From Arcuatula senhousia (taxonomy: Eukaryota > Mollusca > Bivalvia > Mytilida > Mytilidae), in assembly GCA_963971305.1 (NCBI GenBank), contig OZ020314.1, positions 186,001-250,000 of the forward strand: 64,000 nt of DNA. The letters run 5' to 3'. The position numbers and the translations under genes are program-made. This document shows, piece by piece, positions 46,601 to 56,935 of this stretch. The notes under the pieces were generated by a model that worked only from the letters and a program-made list of their open reading frames with translations, was not told the origin of the DNA and searched no databases. Position 1 is the stretch's first letter; every line of letters starts with the position of its first letter.

Positions 46601-49600
46601 TACAAAACATAATGATATCGGATCTTTCTATTTTCTCTGTGTGTGTTCAAATTGTAAATCTTCATTTAGCAGAGCAGAAACTTTAAAAGATTCGCGAGTT
46701 GACAATTTTGTCATGTAGGTAGATTTGACTTGAGTAAAATTTATGGAGAGTTTTGTGAAGCTTCTCAAGTTGAACATTTTAGCCAGCAATTCCTTTTGTT
46801 AATCTGTAAGTTAACAGTTTTACATTTAATGAGCCCAAAACTAAAAGGGGGAATCCCTTCGACCTATTGGACACTTTTGTAAAGGCTCTTAACATGTATT
46901 TTTAAGTACGAAAAAGGTTTTCTATATCTGTAATCTTTTCCATTGTATATGTGTAAAAACCTAAGTATGTGGTAAACATAGAGTGCTAGACCTAGGAGCA
47001 TAAAATTAGTATACACCACACGGTACTATAGGATAAAACTATATGCAAAATATCAAACCTCTGGGTCATGTAGTTGCTGAGAAATCTGTGAAGGAAATTA
47101 ATCTAGGGACCGACGGATGGATGGACAGACAAAAAGACAGACAGAGTAATTCCTATATACCACCCCCAAATTTTGTTTGCGGGGAATATAAAAATGTTAG
47201 ATATAAGGAGGCTTCAATTGATCTAAAATTCCACTAACATTTGATTTAATGTATTTACCTGGGTAGAGTAAGTTAAGCTGGTCCTTGTTACATTTCATTG
47301 GTTGTGTATATCTTAAGTTGTGTTCATGTGTGCTTAGATGGCCATGTAATGAACCTGGTGGCACATGACTATCAAAATAATGGCGGACAGAATCTGTGCC
47401 AATGTTCAAACACAAAAGGTATATCCTTAAATAGTTTGTTTCTTCAGATAAAACAGCGCTTGTTGTATCTAAAATAAAAGTGTAAAGACCTATAAGAACT
47501 TCATATAATCAAATATGACTTCGACAAAATAAAACTCATACATGTACTACCACTTTAAATAAAAGAGGGGAATTTATACATATAACGTTTTAAAACATCT
47601 GCAATTTGTCGGATGTTTAAATTTTAGCCATATTTTGACAATTCAAAAATCTAAACGACAGTTTTATACCACATATGCTAATATTCAACTATACCATTTT
47701 TGTTACTTCTTTGGTGTCAGATGATTTTACATTTGAAAAAGTTTATGAACCAAGGGTCGTCAGATGCTGGACACCAAATGATGGCTGATTGGTTTGAACA
47801 AAATTAATCTTAATACTTATAGAAAATAATGACATGAGGAATAGGTATACGCAACACAGCCTGCATAAACAAGTGGAAATCTAAATACTAAAATGAATGT
47901 GCCCAAAAGACATAAAACCCCATCTTGCTACATTTATTTGGGATGGATGGACAGCACTGCAAGTTTCAATGTACTTCATACAAAGTAAACCTACCAACAT
48001 TGATTGTCAGTGGGTTGCTGGAGACTTGGTCACCTTCAAATGTTAATTTACAGACATACACTCCAGAGTCTTCAGCTTTAACATGATGGACAGTCAGAGA
48101 CGGAGTATCTACAGTACCACCACTATATTTGTCTGGAATCAGCTGAATGTCCTCCCCAGATTCTCTATATCTGGTCCATAGAACAGCTGAAGGTGTAGAC
48201 TCTCCATTAAAAGTACAGGTCAGGATCAGTGAACTTCCCTGTAAGACTGTAGTCTCCTCAGATGATATTGTTACGTTTATTGGTTCTGAAAATGTGAAAA
48301 CATGTGGTAAGATTGAATAACTAATATTAGATGACCAATGAAGTTGTACAAACTGAGAACACTCCATACCAATTTGGACTCTTTATTTGGGAAAGGTATT
48401 AAGTCCTGATATAAAATTACAAATAACAAAACGCAGGTATAAATGGTTAATTTGGATATGCTATGTATCAATATTTCAAGGAGTAACCTCTCATCATTAG
48501 CATTTTAACCAAAGCATTGGAAGGTCAAATTCCAAAACAGTTGAAAACGAAAAGTACTCAAAACCAAAACGTTCGAACAAGGAAGCCAAATCCAGCACCG
48601 AGGATATCGACCATGTGCAGACAAGTTAGGGTTAGTTAAGACAAGTTAATCTTTGAAATTCAGGAAAAAGTAATGAAAAATGGTAAATTTTGAATTTTTT
48701 TAGGGCAATAACTTCTAAAAGGAATGGTCTTACAGCTTTGACCTAATTACATGAAATGTAGATCTTGATGTGCTTAATTATATGCAATTTGAATTTTTGA
48801 AATATCTTTTATAGTTTACAAGATATAGGGCTAAATAATTGCAAATTTTTGAAAAAATCCAGAAAAAGGGCAATAACTCCTACATCCGTTGTTGGATCTT
48901 TTTGAAAACTTCTGGGCAGGTAGATCTCTAGGTGCTGATCACTTTTACTACATGCCAGAATTTTGATATCTGTGACTGTTTTTGAGTTATTTGCAAAAAA
49001 CTATATTTGACCCCCCTGTTCTTTTTTTAGTAACAGCGGCCATGTTTTTTGACATATCAAAAATCCCAACGCAAACTTTTTGTACAATACCCTAAAGAAC
49101 AACCATATCAAGTTTCGCTGCATTTGGCCAAGCAGTTTCAGAGAAGAAGGTGTTTGAAAAAAACTAAAGTACGACCGACTGTGGACGGACGACAGACGCC
49201 AAGTGATGGCAATAGATCATATGACCCTTCGGGTCAGGTGAGCTAACAAAAAGGACAGGATTATCTGGGTTACGGACTTGCGAGAGACATCAGTTTCCTT
49301 GGCAGAGCATCACATTAAAAATTGCTAACACAAGGTTAGGTTCATCAAAGAAATGTTTTGGGAGACTTCATGCGCTCATAAACAAATATTGGATTTCTAT
49401 TTCTCAGATGAGTGCAGATGTTGGTTTGTCATACATTCTATCTTGTCTTCATTTACCAGATTTGACACATCTAAGTGACCATTGGCAGTTTGACAGGTGT
49501 ACTAGAGCAAGCAAGAACTGCTTACTCTTCTGGAGCACCTCAGTAAACTCTCGTTACGACTTGAGTTCACATTGTTGATTTGTGTTTTTAAATGGTTTGT

Positions 49601-50504
49601 GTTTTTTTTTGTGCTGTGTTCGTTTATGTTTACTGGTTTTATCATTGTCCTTTTGGACACTCAAATAACCCATCGGTACCTCTTTGCTTCATGTAATTTC
49701 CATAAAAGTCTTACAAAAAGTTTTAAACAACAGCCAATAAGTAAGAATACCATGTTTCAATGAACTTAATACAAAGTTTTTTTTATCTGTGACGGATTTT
49801 GAGTTATTTGCAAATAAGGAAATGTGTCAAGATGACACTCATGCCCCGCTGGCAGATAAAATAAATGACATTTTGACCCGAACGAAACTCAAACATGACC
49901 TGTAACTCATCATGGTTGACTCACATACTAAGAATCTTTTGAATATACATATATGCAAGGATGTTGAAAAAAGTGTGGAAAAATAAAGTGTGACGGACGG
50001 AAGGACGGACGAACAGACAAAGTTGGCAGGGCATAAAAACAGATTTTACCCCTATGTTCTATTTTCAACCATGGCAGCCATGTTTTTTAACCAATCGAAA
50101 ATCCAAATAACAGTTTTGTAACAGTTTTATTGGTTTAAATCCTGAATTCCCTGGCTGGGCCATAAAATTTCTTACCAATACTTAACACTAAATACTTGTA
50201 AATTTAAGTTGAAACAAAACTATGTCCGGAAGACATCATGGACATAATGATGCCTCATCTTGCAACATTTGGGATGGACGGTGGAACATAACCCTTCATA
50301 CTTTCATAGATATATATGGGGCATAAAAATCATATGCCAGTTGAACATTTTGATCCAAACTCTATAGAATATAAAATGAAATAGTATACATTATTTACCT
50401 GAGGTATTTGTACCAACACTCATGACACTGAGGACTCTGGATTGTTTTGATGGAGGACTATCGTCATTTTCTGCAGATGATTTCCTTTTATGATCTGTTG
50501 CCAT
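35567..50504 (-). CDS. Ig - HEPN(DZIP3-like) - coiled coil - STAND NTPase - ankyrin gene (six exons)
   Basis: The model joins 50504-50399, 48285-47995, 47468-47259, 46599-46361, 41596-41359 and 37656-35567. All introns are GT-AG, phases match and the spliced CDS is 3174 nt (1057 residues). Domains: basic, probably disordered N-terminus (1-35); Ig domain (36-132; C59, W72, D108-Y112-C114); DZIP3-type HEPN (about 133-295) with R257...H262; coiled coil (about 305-348); STAND P-loop ATPase with Walker A GGPGAGKT (402-409), Walker B VFVLDD (446-451) and CTSR (485-488); about six ankyrin repeats (855-1057). STAND proteins are ligand-triggered ATP switches, and HEPN domains often act as RNases. A cytosolic immune or RNA-sensing role is inferred. 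There is no signal peptide or TM segment, which is unusual for an Ig-domain protein. Confidence 0.85.
39130..41111 (+). mobile_element. 5'-truncated RTE-like LINE with 12-bp target duplication
   Basis: AAATGTTAAACT occurs at 39118-39129 and again at 41112-41123, directly flanking the insert. The 3' end is a (TAAG)n short tandem tail (about 41096-41111), as in RTE-type LINEs. Only the region from just before the RT domain onward is present. It is inserted antisense to the host gene in intron 5. Confidence 0.85.
39150..41099 (+). pseudogene. RTE-like reverse transcriptase, two frameshifts
   Basis: The first frame (to 39675) ends at a deletion around 39661-39665, which removed the Pro-Gly of the usual 'GKAPGIDNLNAEL'. 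The second frame (39684-40931) holds NFVDFEKAFDSLHR, TGVRQGCVMSSTLF, the catalytic FADDLALL, the post-RT YLGSTVKTDGG, VLPTLLYGSECW and RRWRWIGHVLRR. A second frameshift at about 40915 leads to PEGKRRRGRPKITWRR and a natural stop TAA at 41097-41099. These post-RT motifs are typical of RTE-like elements. The copy is inactive. Confidence 0.85.
41359..41596 (-). CDS. Exon 5: end of HEPN and coiled coil
   Basis: This 238-nt exon runs from phase 0 to phase 1 and encodes AIQRLSKGSLTTEVNGLEHK, then a K/E/Q-rich heptad region (KDLQQEVEEIIKSQKDQQ) and PVPQHIPKHIR. The acceptor was set at CTCCAACAG|GCAATA (41597) because it keeps phase and gives the natural TELSQ-AIQRL junction. The stronger-looking GCATTTAG acceptor 20 nt upstream (41617) would break the frame. 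The donor is AGAG|GTAAGA. Confidence 0.7.
41740..41905 (+). repeat. Fragment of dispersed repeat M1 in intron 4
   Basis: It contains 'cagataagtgcagatcttgg', 'gttcacttgttgatttgtg', 'gtgctgttcttgtt' and 'cattggtgcctctttgcttc', in M1 order. Confidence 0.6.
41906..43548. other. Intron 4 sequence between M1 and the long-TIR element
   Basis: AT-rich. One short ORF, 42915-43088 (57 residues: MSEHQTEQVATSGHEQDWTN, then a Trp/Phe-rich C-terminus), has a complete start and stop but no recognised domain. With the GC-richer patch around 43180-43290 it may be debris of an LTR-type element. I would not call it a gene. Confidence 0.3.
43549..45927. mobile_element. 2.38-kb element with 355-bp near-identical TIRs, in intron 4
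   Basis: The left arm 43549-43903 (CAGTACAAACCATTACATAT...) is the near-exact reverse complement of 45573-45927. Both outer ends are flanked by TA (43547-43548, 45928-45929). CAGT ends and TA duplication fit Tc1/mariner-like elements, but no transposase remains. The interior is AT-rich and includes an M1 fragment (45055-45215), a diverse repeat near 44620-44720, and a (TAATG)n patch (44885-44990). Confidence 0.9.
46361..46599 (-). CDS. Exon 4: C-terminal half of HEPN with RxxxxH motif
   Basis: This 239-nt exon runs from phase 1 to phase 0, with acceptor ACATTATGTTTTGTAG and donor CCAG|GTAAGT. It encodes FDFSLLYKLIRNTLIVPLP, then PARGWGFPPQASDIS and VERIRKYRNLLAHIEHCQIE, then FSTMWTELSQ. 'FDxxLLxxLxRN...PPxxGW...dxxRIRxYRNxxxAH' matches the DZIP3-like HEPN family as I know it. 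R257 and H262 form the RxxxxH signature of HEPN RNases, so catalysis is possible but not shown. Confidence 0.85.
46960..47190 (+). repeat. Modular repeat tail with GACA/GGAC run, intron 3
   Basis: 'ctagacctaggagcataaa', 'atacaccacacggtacta' and 'cgacggatggatggacagac' precede ATACCACCCCCAAATTTTG, then GCGGGGAATATAAAAATG. This resembles 31020-31060 in its body and 61925-62010 in its end. Confidence 0.6.
47259..47468 (-). CDS. Exon 3: N-terminal half of the DZIP3-type HEPN domain
   Basis: This 210-nt exon is in phase 1-1 with acceptor CTTTTATTTTAG and donor CCCAG|GTAAAT. It encodes SEETNYLRIYLLCLNIGTDS, then VRHYFDSHVPP and a stretch ending KDQLNLLYPG. 'NYLRxxLLxL...VRxxF...LLxP' is the start of DZIP3-like HEPN domains. 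It is too short to be found as an obvious ORF and is supported by splicing phase and domain continuity with exon 4. Confidence 0.8.
47995..48285 (-). CDS. Exon 2: single immunoglobulin domain
   Basis: This 291-nt exon is in phase 1-1, the classic symmetric, shufflable Ig exon. The acceptor is ACATTTTCAG and the donor GTTG|GTAGGT. It encodes EPINVTISSEE ... LILTCTF ... VLWTRYRE ... EDSGVYVCKL ... NPLTINV. The two cysteines, the core Trp and the DxGxYxC motif are intact, giving a normal I/V-type Ig fold. With no secretion signal the domain would be cytosolic, so it may act as a protein-recognition module rather than a surface receptor. Confidence 0.85.
48420..48630 (-). repeat. Third copy of the 304-bp M2 repeat, intron 1
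   Basis: Read on the minus strand it contains 'acatggtcgatatcctcggt', 'ttccttgttcgaacg' and 'aactgttttggaatttgacc', matching 5190-5395 and 5572-5777. Confidence 0.85.
48690..49250 (+). repeat. R-A-related repeat copy ending in a perfect tail hairpin, intron 1
   Basis: It has body units ('gggcaataact', 'gtagatct'), 'acagcggccatgttttttga', a GACGGACGACAGACG run and the end TGACCCTTCGGGTCAGGTGA. TGACCC/GGGTCA form a perfect 6-bp stem over TTC. Confidence 0.7.
49265..49690 (+). repeat. Long copy of dispersed repeat M1, intron 1
   Basis: It matches 22060-22570 in order (see that entry). Confidence 0.7.
50399..50504 (-). CDS. Exon 1: start codon and basic N-terminal tail
   Basis: ATG is at 50504-50502, followed by ATDHKRKSSAENDDSPPSKQ, a charged Ser/Lys-rich tail with a KRK cluster that could be a nuclear-localisation motif. 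The donor is CAG|GTAAAT at 50398, leaving phase 1. Just upstream on the minus strand TTCATTGCAG ends at 50521, a likely acceptor. The 5' UTR is therefore probably split and the promoter lies further upstream. The upstream in-frame Met at 50600 was rejected because it lies before this acceptor. Confidence 0.75.
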
Positions 50505-50521
50505 GATAACAGGAATATTCC

Positions 50522-51768
50522 TGCAATGAAGATTTGATTTAATTAAAATGCATTCAAATAGTAAATGTTTTTTTGCTTCTTGGTAAAATTCATTAAACAT
50601 AAATAAAAGTAAAACCTATGTCTATTGTCCTGACTAGCTTCTTTCATGACACATGTAACAAATAAAAAGCTTCACAGGCAAGACAAAAATTATAATAAAT
50701 TATTTAAAAAACATAGCACTTACTCTTATGGAGCACCCAAGTTCACTCTTCTTTTTGGTTAGTTTTGTGTTTAAATTTGTGTTTGCTCATGCTGTTCTTG
50801 TTCATGTTTACCGGTTTTGACACTCAAATGCCCCATATATGACTGCAACATGTTGAATCATGTACATTTTGGGCCCAATATTGATAGGCAATTGCTCTGG
50901 AAACATGCAACTCATGGTGGACTAACAAAGTTTTTTTGACACATGACAAAGTAAAATTTGTGATATCTTATTTTTAAGAATTTCTATCAATTAGATTAAT
51001 TTGATTTATGATTTATAAACGGCAGGCCATTATAAACATGTTAATGCAACGAGTAAATTTCAAATTAAAATCCTACTTTATTTCTTGCAAATGATAACAT
51101 AGACCAAAGAAAAATTATTATTAAATTATAATTAATGCAAGCAACCATTCTTTCTTTTTTTCAAATACAACTTTCATACAGAAGAGAAAAAATGTAACAA
51201 ATAAAAACATCTTCCTTGCAAAAATATTTTTCATGCATTTTTTCTAATTAGGTGCAAACATAAAAATTAAGGTTTTTTTATACTACAAGTAATATTTTAT
51301 ACAGTTCTATATTTATTATAAACTTTATTTTTAATTTTAAGATTATTAAATTTTTCAAAAGGTAAAATTTTAAAATTCAAATATTAAATACTCAGTAAAT
51401 GTTATCACAAGCTTAACAGGTGAAAATACACCTAGTTTTCAATGTGGACCTTAAAATCAATTTCCTGCCAATTAACCCTGACCAGTGGCCCATGATTTTA
51501 TGGCCGCTATAAAACATCAGCAGTGACCATCAGCCCATGATTTATTACCCCAAATAAAACCTCAGCTTTCAGTGCATTGGAGATGCTCAGCATGGGTAGT
51601 TGTATGCTGAAAGTTGTACTGTACAACATTATTAAATGCATACAGTTACGTAATACTAAAATGAGTGGGTTGCCAAATTAAAACAAGTGTTAACACTAAC
51701 GTATGTCTCGCCTGTCTGCACCATTGGAATACCTAGTTATTCATCTATTCAATTATTAATTCTCCCAT
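50522..51768. other. Upstream region of the Ig-HEPN-STAND-ANK gene
   Basis: No further coding exon is recognised. It contains an M1 fragment at 50725-50845 ('ctcttatggagcacccaagt', 'gtgctgttcttgttcatg') and otherwise AT-rich sequence. The promoter and any first non-coding exon must lie here or beyond, but no core-promoter element could be singled out. Confidence 0.4.
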
Positions 51769-52245
51769 GTGACAGTTGCCTAGACATATACCCCAACTGT
51801 CTGTATACCAAATATCAAATGTCTTTCTATGATACTTTTCAAGAAATTCATTTTCCCAAAAAAAATTACAGTAAAGCATGGTCTGAAAAAGAACTAAGTT
51901 CACAGAGTCACCGGAGGGTAAAAATGGAGTCAAAGTCACACAGCATGGTGACAGTTGCGTAAACCAGACCCTCAACTGTCTGCATACCAAATATCAGATG
52001 CCTAGCTATTATACTTTTCAAGCAATTTATCGTCCACAAAAGTCTTACAAAAAGAATTACACCCTGAAAAAGACCTAAGTTGACAAAGTCACTTAAGCAT
52101 GAAAATGGGGTCAGGGTCACACGGCATGGTGACAGTTGCGTAGACCATACCCTCAACTGTCTGTTTTCCAAATATCAGAATGCCTAGCTAATATACTTTT
52201 CTAGCAATTCATCTTCCACAAAAGTCTTACAAAAAAGTTTACACC
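51769..52245 (+). repeat. About 180-bp tandem repeat, 2.6 units
   Basis: Units start GTGACAGTTGC at 51769, 51948 and 52129. They share 'caactgtctg...accaaatatcag', 'tatacttttcaagcaatt', 'aaagtcttacaaaaag', and 'gtcagggtcacacggcatg'. The minus-strand ORFs are repeat-derived. Confidence 0.85.
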
Positions 52246-52728
52246 GCCGTACATAAAAAAAGTTACAGAACTTTTATTTTGAAATTTGAACATTTTTTCT
52301 TTGAAATACTAGAACATAGAAACTTGCTTGAAAACATATCTGACATTATTCATAATTGACAAATTCATTTGTATATGCTAACATGGTAACTTGTCTATCA
52401 AAATTAACAATAATGACCAACTATAATACTATAATAAAGATAAACAAAAACATTTTTTTGTCATTTTTAACACCTTTTATTTATAACTATGGTCCAAAAA
52501 GTTTTTATATTGTTTTGAAATAAAGACAAAGGATAATTTCAGGTACTTTCCATTGAACTACAACACCTTTAGATGACATGTGCAAAAAAAAAATTACTCA
52601 AAATTCAATTTTAATTAAACATGTTAAAAAATATCACTGTTTTATGAACCCTCTTTTTTTCATCTTTTTGTTGCATTCTTGACATAAAACATATACTTCA
52701 ATCAGGAGGAAGTTGGAACCACTCTAGA
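52246..52728. other. AT-rich spacer, nothing recognised
   Basis: Only A/T-rich sequence without ORF or repeat structure. Confidence 0.45.
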
Positions 52729-53393
52729 TGGGGGATCCACATTTGGGCTAATTGACAATATGTTTAATTGGGCCAAAAAAAAGATTACGTTTGGGCTAAT
52801 CTGCTAATAGCAGTTGACGTTTGGGCTAAAGCTTAATTGGACAATATACAGGTAAATATTATATAATTCGGTATATTTTCTTATTATTTTACAAAGACAT
52901 AAATATTTTTGTACATGATAAAGTTTTATTATTACTCTATTTTATTGAGCAGGTTGGTCAAGGGTCAATTATTTCGGACTTCTTTATTTACATCCTACCT
53001 AAAAGACCGAGAAAAAGTTCCTACCAACCTTGAGAATAAAATAGAGTAATATCAGCACTAAAGTTTGTTTAAGTTAAAATCATGCTAAACATTCTAAAAG
53101 CATAAAACTATAGATACACAGTCAATGCAGACTTTAAAGACGGGTACATGCACCGAACTGCTAATAGGTAAAACTGGTATACGCAAGTACTTGATTTTCC
53201 TTTTTTTTTTGTAATATTTTTTTTTCTTCAAAATTTGAAATTTTTATCACCTAAATGTATATATTCTATAAAGACTTTGGTAGAAATCTACCTTTATTTA
53301 CCTGTTCAGGTAAATATCTAATTAGCCCAAGTGCAATTGGCCCAAATGAAAATCTGTATTTTTTAATTTTTAGCCCAAATGTAATGTGCCCCT
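52729..53393. mobile_element. 665-bp TIR element with internal hairpin
   Basis: The left end GGGGATCCACATTTGGGCTA pairs with the right end TAGCCCAAATGTAATGTGCC. The motif TTGGGCTAA recurs several times subterminally at both ends. An inner inverted repeat (about 52927-53056) pairs TATTACTCTATTTTATT...GGTTGG with its complement. There is no ORF. Confidence 0.7.
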
Positions 53394-53753
53394 CAAGACA
53401 TACTTTGATTTTTCTTAAGAACATAGTGTATTGAAATATAGTTTGTAGCTACTTTTCTGAGGCAAATCACAAAAAAAATAAATTGATAAAGGTATTATTT
53501 TTGTACTAGTAAATTGTCATTATATTTTTGAAATCGGATAGTTAAGTCCAAAATTCAACATTTAATTCAAAAGATATGTTTTTTGTGTTGCACTCCTGAC
53601 AGAGCATTAAAGGCAGACTTTTTCATGACCAAAACATTGTTTTGGTTTTAACTTCACAGTAAATGATAGTATATAAACATAAGTTCCTCCTGACACAATG
53701 TTTTTTTTTCATTTAAGATGTTTTTATCAAATTGGCAGTTAAATTAAAACAAG

Positions 53754-54492
53754 AGGCTCTCAGGAGCCTGAATCGCTCATCTGGTCTTGATGTCGACCCT
53801 ATAAAAACTTTTCTAGAGCTATATGAGCTGAACATTTAAGCAAGCAACAGCTTCTCTCTATCTGCTATAGTTTTCATTCCACAGACCAAAAACATGAAAA
53901 AACGTTATTTTAGGGACTGTAACCCCTTTAAAGGATCATCTGACAACTTCAACCCTATAGAGAATTTTGTAGGGCTAAATGAGCTGAACATTTAAGCAAG
54001 CAACAAATTTTCTCTATCTGTAATAGTTTTTATTCTATAAGCCAAAAACATGAAAAAATGCTATTTTTCACCTTTAAGGGGCCCTATTAAACTCCTATAA
54101 GGGGTCATCTGACAACTTTGACTTAATGGAGACTTTTGTAGAACTTTTGATGCTAAAGCAGCAGCGTGGCATCAGATCTCATACATCTTTTATACATGTA
54201 CTTTTTGATTTACAAGCCAAAAACAGTAGTCTGACCCCCCCCCCCTGGTCTATTTTTAGTAACGACGGCCATTTTGTTTGGACGGCGGTCACCATTTGTG
54301 CAATCTTGGTAGAGGACATCCCATAGATGAAGTGTGCAAAGTTTCAAAGCAATCCCTTCAGTCCTTTCAGAGGAGAAGATTTTCAAAGAAAAGTTAATGA
54401 CGACGATGGACGACGACAACGATGACAGAGGACAAGGGACGCCAAGTGATAGCAATAGCTCATATGGACCTTCCGTCCAGGTGAGCTAAAAA
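53754..54492 (+). repeat. R-A family, complete modular copy
   Basis: The head hairpin AGGCTCTCAGGAGCCT has perfect 6-bp arms. CGCTCATCTGGTCTTGATGT follows, then about two and a half body units, 'gacggccattttgtttggac', a dinucleotide-like 'gacgacgatggacgacgac' run, and the end GGACCTTCCGTCCAGGTGAG. Confidence 0.75.
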
Positions 54493-54599
54493 GGTGATTT
54501 TTTTTATGTCACAAAAGCATGTTGCACTCCTGACATTTTTAGGCTGTTTTTCAACTGCCAAATCATTGTATGTTGAGATATCTCTTTGAAATGTATGCC

Positions 54600-55130
54600 A
54601 AATGTTACTACTGATGTCTTAATATCATTTGTTTCAAAATGAAAAAAGGGGATGCCCAAAATCAATCCCGTTTATGGTATAATGGTAGTGCATATCATTG
54701 TCAAATTTCATAACAATTGACCATCCAGAACCAAAGTTACATATATTGTGAGAACAAATAAAATATTTGAATTTTTTGCCCTGTTTGAGCCCCATTTTTA
54801 TAAATGAATAAAGGGTAGACCCCCAAAATCAATCCCATTCATCCTTTCATGGTATGAAACATTGTTGTAAAATTTCACATCATTTCACATCACACATCTG
54901 GTTAACCAGAACAAAAGTTATTGTGGGAACAAATGAAAATAGCATTTTTGGCCCCTAATTTTTATAAAAGAAAAAAGGGGGACCCACAAAATTAATCTCA
55001 TCCATCCTTTTATGGTAAGGAACATCATTGTAAAATTGCATAACAATCGGATAACTAGAACTCTTATTAAGTTAACAGACCACAAAGCAGACGACCAAAT
55101 TTGTTTGGTCGAATAAAAAGAAACCATCAT
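54600..55130 (-). repeat. R-H family, minus-oriented copy
   Basis: The reverse complement of phrases at 3960-4780: 'ccaaaatcaatccc', 'atggtat(a)atg', 'aaatttcataacaattgac' and 'ccagaaccaaagtta', occurring three times at about 170-190 bp spacing. Confidence 0.7.
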
Positions 55131-55222
55131 GACCATAGGTTTTAAGAACATAATTCACAAAAAATGAAATACATACGTTTTAAGATATCACCATGCATTG
55201 ACTTAAAATTCCAACCCCCTTC

Positions 55223-55388
55223 CACAGGGACTTGACTACAAACGATTATTAATAAATTTACTAACAATATATATGTATACTATCCATGGCCATATACTAA
55301 AAATCACTTTTTAGTATATGGCCATGGATAGTATACATATATATTGTTAGTAAATTTATTAATAATCGATTGTAGTCAAGTCCCTGTG
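55223..55388. repeat. 166-bp near-perfect hairpin
   Basis: Arms of about 80 nt (CACAGGGACTTGACTACAA... and its complement) differ by a single visible mismatch around a loop of about 4 nt (TCAC). The transcript would fold into one long, nearly uninterrupted duplex. It could be a very small foldback MITE or a source of hairpin RNA. Confidence 0.9.
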
Positions 55389-55404
55389 CCCCCTTCACCA
55401 TTAG

Positions 55405-55675
55405 TCAGTTTTATTGGCTGGATTTCACAGAGTGAAAAATCCGTGATATATAATGGAAAATGTCGGGCGGGCAGTGGGCGGCGGGCGGCGTGTGGGTGGG
55501 GAAGAAATTTTCGTAACAGTTATCTCAGCAACTATTTATCAGAGTACTTGATGTTTAATATACAGCATCAGGGTGGGGTCCCATAACATGGGATTAGATT
55601 TCAGGTCTGTCGTTCTCACCTACTTCCTACGTTTGACGAAATGGGACCATTTTTGACTTTGACAGATTTTTGTTT
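55405..55675 (+). repeat. Dispersed repeat R-G, copy 1
   Basis: 'gctggatttcacagagtg', 'gaaaaatccg', a GGGCGG-rich run, 'ttttcgtaacagtt', 'tctcagcaacta', 'ggtggggtcccataac' and 'catttttgactttgacag' are shared in order with 63183-63425. The GC-rich run (GGCGGGCGGC) stands out in otherwise AT-rich DNA. Confidence 0.8.
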
Positions 55676-56935
55676 ATATTCTAAAAAAAACTATTTACGG
55701 TTCATTTTATTGTTTATTTTGCCATGTTTGCACAATTGACCAACATTTCAATGTTAATAAAGGAAATAACAAAACTAAGAATTGGGATGAGCAATCCCAA
55801 ATGTCTAAAAAAAAGTCAATACAAGCCAAATACATGCCGGAGAAATTGAAAGATGTTAAGGTGAATGTAGTGGGTCGGAATTGGCCAAGATAATTTCGAA
55901 AAACAAAGAATCATCACAAATACAGAAAACAACCATAACAACTTTATAGGATTGCAATGGTCCTGAGTAAATCGGTAAAACGATATGGAAGGTTCATCTC
56001 TGACCATCAAATCTCACTCTCTCCCATTGAAAACCTGTCTCGTTGTATACATGTGTATAATGCAATACATGTATAGCCAAACAAAAAATCAGTAAAGCTG
56101 CTTGACCTATTGATGGATATAATATAAAATTTCAGTTTTCCTTATTTCTTTAAGTGTATCCAATAAAATAAATCACATATTTGACAACGCTAATTACTGG
56201 CAAAAATATTGTAACAATCTTAAATGTCTTACATGGAAGTTTGAAACACTCTACTACAAGTAAATAATTGTAGTTTACCGCGGCACTACAGCAACTGCAA
56301 GCAGGTGTGTCAGAAGATGTTAAGCAGTGACAAAAGAAAAATGTACAGATTTTATATTAGAATTTGTTTTGATGTTTCATCCTTTTATTTATAATATAGT
56401 TTATACATGTTTATGCTTGAAGATAGTCAATTTACATTTAAATTAAAATTAAATTAAAATTAAACTGCTGTACTGAGATGATCACCTCAATCATGTCAAT
56501 CATCCCTATTGTGTCTCACAACTATGTTATGTTCTATGATCATTACTGTATCCTAAGATCGTAATGGAAGAGGGAGGTTTGGCGCCATAAAACCTGGTTT
56601 AACCCACCATTTCGGTTGAAATGCCTGTACCAAGTCAGGACCATTGCAATCTACCAATTCTCCTGTATGACTGATTCGTTTTTGTCATTTTCTCTGGACT
56701 ATGAGATTGATCATTCAAGTTCAGTAGTTTTTTCATATCATAACGTCAAACTTACAGTAAATATGTAAAGTAGTGAAAAATCATTATCAGCATTAGAAAA
56801 TAACAACATTACGAGGTAAAACTAAAAATTTCAATATTTTAATCAATTTTTAATTCCGTTTTTCCGTTCTGCCTTTTAGCAACACCCAGCCAAGACTGCC
56901 CAGTATTGCAGTGATGAATTTTCATATAGTGAATT
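55676..56935. other. AT-rich intergenic DNA, no gene
   Basis: It contains an AAATTAAAATT run (near 56440) and repeat-like words 'aaacctggtttaacccacc' and 'tgtaccaagtcagga' (near 56595). I see no supported ORF. Confidence 0.45.
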
